Positions 52,068 through 53,778 of a stretch of DNA of 53,778 bases are shown here, in pieces; positions within the stretch are counted from its first letter, which is position 1, and the number at the start of each line of letters is the position of its first letter. The notes beneath the pieces were generated by a model. The model was given only the letters and a program-made list of their open reading frames with translations. It was not told the origin of the DNA and did no database searches. A program made the translations under genes and the position numbers. The stretch is from BMS3ABIN03 sp964418885 (GTDB taxonomy: Bacteria > Bacteroidota > Ignavibacteria > Ignavibacteriales > Ignavibacteriaceae): NCBI GenBank assembly GCA_964418885.1, contig CAYQNW010000015.1, positions 1-53,778 on the forward strand, written 5' to 3'.

Positions 52068-52784
52068 GTGAGATTTTTTTACAGGATTATATTTACTTTA
52101 TCGGTTTTATCATTGATACTGTTTTATTTCGGTTGTGCTGCTTCTTCAAACTCAAACCGGTACGGTAATTATGGAGATGACGAAGACAATTCACATAAGA
52201 CTACGAACAGGTTCTCTTCAGAGGGTGATGATAACGATTATATGGTTATCGGTGAGGATTCGGTAACTGTTTCTCTTTATGACGATTATGAAGATGTAGA
52301 AAATTTACCCGACGACGATGAAGTAGATATTTCGCGGGTAATGGAGCAGTATAATTCAAGTGAAGAGAATAATGTACTGAGTAATGATTACGGCACACCT
52401 AAAGAAAAAATGTTAATGGAAATAATCCGGTATCTGAATACTCCGTATAAATACGGTGGTAATTCTAAAAAAGGAATTGATTGCTCGGCATTTACACAAA
52501 CCGTTTATAAAAACACACTTTCGATAGACTTATATCGTTCTGCGCGGCAGCAATACCAGCAGGGTGAGGAAATAGATAATGAGGAAGATTTACAGTTTGG
52601 AGATCTTGTATTCTTCAATACGCAAAGAGCAGTAAAACCGGGTCATGTTGGTATTTACATTGGCGATCACCTGTTTGCCCACGCCAGTTCAAAAAAAGGT
52701 GTAACTGTTTCATCCCTGGATCATCCATATTATCAAAAAAGATTTATGGGCGGAAGAAGAATAAAACATGAAGGTACTTTCTAA
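52068..52784 (+). CDS. NlpC/P60 family peptidoglycan hydrolase, lipoprotein
   Basis: A 238-residue protein that starts at GTG 52068. Residues 1-22 are a lipoprotein signal ending in FGC, with lipid attachment at C23, which predicts a membrane-anchored cell-wall enzyme. Residues ~24-110 are a low-complexity Asp/Ser/Asn-rich linker. The catalytic domain (residues ~113-238) has the Cys-His-His set C139 (GIDCSAF), H193 (GHVGIYIG) and H205 (FAHASS). Family members cut gamma-D-glutamyl-diaminopimelate bonds. The gene almost abuts rpoD. Confidence 0.92.
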   Translation: MRFFYRIIFTLSVLSLILFYFGCAASSNSNRYGNYGDDEDNSHKTTNRFSSEGDDNDYMVIGEDSVTVSLYDDYEDVENLPDDDEVDISRVMEQYNSSEENNVLSNDYGTPKEKMLMEIIRYLNTPYKYGGNSKKGIDCSAFTQTVYKNTLSIDLYRSARQQYQQGEEIDNEEDLQFGDLVFFNTQRAVKPGHVGIYIGDHLFAHASSKKGVTVSSLDHPYYQKRFMGGRRIKHEGTF

Positions 52785-52792
52785 ATACAAAT

Positions 52793-52868
52793 TACCATTC
52801 CCGTGTTCCAAAGTAATCCCTTTGGGAAAAACGGGAATCCTTTCAAATCACAATAGATTACCATATTA
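52793..52868. repeat. Dispersed inverted-repeat element, copy 2
   Basis: ACGGGAATCCTTTCAAAT (52831-52848) is the reverse complement of the core at ~2625-2642. Flanks such as ATTCCCGTG and AAACGGGAAT make it an imperfect hairpin. It lies right after the NlpC gene. Confidence 0.55.
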
Positions 52869-52921
52869 AAAAAGAGTCAAAGCCTTTTAGATTCTTATGC
52901 ATAATAAATTTCACCGGGTAG

Positions 52922-52939
52922 TCACGGTCGATACCGTGA
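52922..52939. repeat. Hairpin, TCACGGT type
   Basis: TCACGGT (52922-52928) and ACCGTGA (52933-52939) pair around CGAT. It shares the GTCACGG core with the next hairpin. Confidence 0.7.
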
Positions 52940-52967
52940 ATGGATGTTTTTGTTACTATTTACTCTT

Positions 52968-52991
52968 CTGTCACGGAATAGTCCGTGACAG
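52968..52991. repeat. Perfect 10-pair hairpin, CTGTCACGGA type
   Basis: CTGTCACGGA (52968-52977) and TCCGTGACAG (52982-52991) pair without mismatch around ATAG. No T-run follows on either strand, so it is not a typical terminator. Confidence 0.75.
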
Positions 52992-53353
52992 CCATAGTAT
53001 TATGATTTGTTATTGACATTTTAGTATGTGGATAAAAAGTATATGAGCTCTTATAACTTTGATTGATTTACGATCTGAATTAAGGTAATTTATACAATTA
53101 AATATTTGCAATTAAATTTGAGAAATGGAGGTTACAAGTTAATTGCAATCAAAACTTCAAATATATTCTTTCCGGTTTCACGTACAACGACTACATAGTA
53201 ATTTATCTAAACAAGATTTTATTAGGAATCTGCAAAGGCAGACAAGTATAATATTCTTTCTGGCTGAGTGTTATATCGTTAATCCAGCAATTTGTGGGGA
53301 ATTTTGAAATATAGTTGACAATTAAATTATGAGGCAAATAGTAGGAGGTATTT

Positions 53354-53778
53354 ATGGCACTTGGTTTCATTATTTCTAGAAGGAAAGGATTGCACTATGA
53401 TCTTGCGAAATTTGCGGTTTCCAAGCTAAAAAAAATTAACTTATTGGTGAAAGGAAAATCTGAGAGACATTATGAATATACGGTTGTTTCGTATTTCCAA
53501 GCATCACCAAAGCTAAGAAAAAATTTAATTACTCAAATTGACGAGAAAAAAGAAGTAGAGAAAATAACACAAGCTAGTTTGTTTGGATTCAAGCATAGAC
53601 CAGATACTACCATAGGGAAAGATGGTACTGCAATTGAGATTAAGGTAATAAAAGGAGGTCAATCTATACGAGAGATTTTAGGTCAATCCATAGCTTACAG
53701 AATGCACTATAGATTTGTGATTTTAGTATTAATAGATCACACACCAGACAGACAAATTGTTAAATTATGTAGTAAAAA
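53354..53778 (+). CDS. PD-(D/E)XK nuclease-like protein (partial, cut by window end)
   Basis: An open frame starting at ATG 53354, five bases after TAGGAGG, and continuing to the window edge (at least 141 codons). Residues ~80-125 read RPDTTIG, then IEIKV, then GQSIAYRMHYRFVILVLID. This gives D84, E95 and K97, the PD-(D/E)XK metal-binding triad, with the next Gln in its usual place. The N-terminal 60 residues are basic. Restriction, recombination or mobile-element nucleases use this fold, but the specific role is unknown without the rest of the gene and its neighbours. Confidence 0.72.
   Translation, partial: MALGFIISRRKGLHYDLAKFAVSKLKKINLLVKGKSERHYEYTVVSYFQASPKLRKNLITQIDEKKEVEKITQASLFGFKHRPDTTIGKDGTAIEIKVIKGGQSIREILGQSIAYRMHYRFVILVLIDHTPDRQIVKLCSK

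Larger units (their letters stand above)
52785..53353. other. 569-base gene-free stretch with repeats and hairpins
   Basis: I find no gene here. It holds a dispersed-repeat copy near 52793-52868, two related hairpins at 52922-52939 and 52968-52991, then AT-rich sequence to the start of the next gene. TTGACA at 53013-53018 and 53315-53320 lack good -10 partners. Confidence 0.7.

Noticed and set aside
53013..53343. Promoters built on TTGACA at 53013 and 53315
   Set aside because: At 16-18 base spacing the -10 positions read AAAAGT and ATAGTA, which are poor matches.

Overview
The window is AT-rich bacterial chromosome. It most resembles the Ignavibacteria side of the Bacteroidota/Chlorobi group. 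Supporting signs are surface proteins ending in type IX secretion (T9SS) sorting domains with a YPNPFNP core, a short primary sigma factor without region 1.1, GTG and TTG start codons on many core genes, and complex I genes in a partial cluster. The lineage is inferred from these traits, not from a database search.

Left part (1-14.6 kb): the end of one T9SS cargo gene; a second cargo gene made of two 280-residue modules in tandem; a reverse-strand lysC-lysA operon for lysine and diaminopimelate synthesis; an AlaA-like aminotransferase; an M16 zinc peptidase followed by nuoG-nuoH-nuoI, with a promoter in front; a third T9SS cargo gene; and a ComM/YifB ATPase.

Centre (14.7-46.1 kb): this is the gene-expression core. 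tRNA-Tyr has its own terminator. Then come tRNA-Gly, tRNA-Thr, rpmG, tRNA-Trp, secE, nusG, rplKAJL and rpoBC, closed by a terminator. A second block begins at a clear promoter and runs without strand change through str, S10, spc and alpha (rpsL to rplQ), including secY, map, infA, rpmJ and rpoA, and ends at a strong terminator at 46.1 kb. Two features are unusual. A tRNA-Gln gene lies inside the spc block between rplR and rpsE, and the tuf copy often found beside tRNA-Thr/rpmG/tRNA-Trp is absent, leaving only the tuf of the str block.

Right part (46.1-53.8 kb): engB, a membrane GAF-GAF-degenerate GGDEF protein, then a tightly overlapping set: deoB, a small unknown gene, a PIN-domain gene and a EutN/CcmL microcompartment vertex gene. 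A second EutN/CcmL gene, rpoD and an NlpC/P60 lipoprotein follow. No other microcompartment shell gene is visible, so the paired vertex genes next to phosphopentomutase are the most intriguing local system. After a 569-base gene-free stretch with hairpins and a dispersed repeat, the window ends inside a PD-(D/E)XK nuclease-like gene.

No rRNA, CRISPR array, insertion sequence or prophage was seen.
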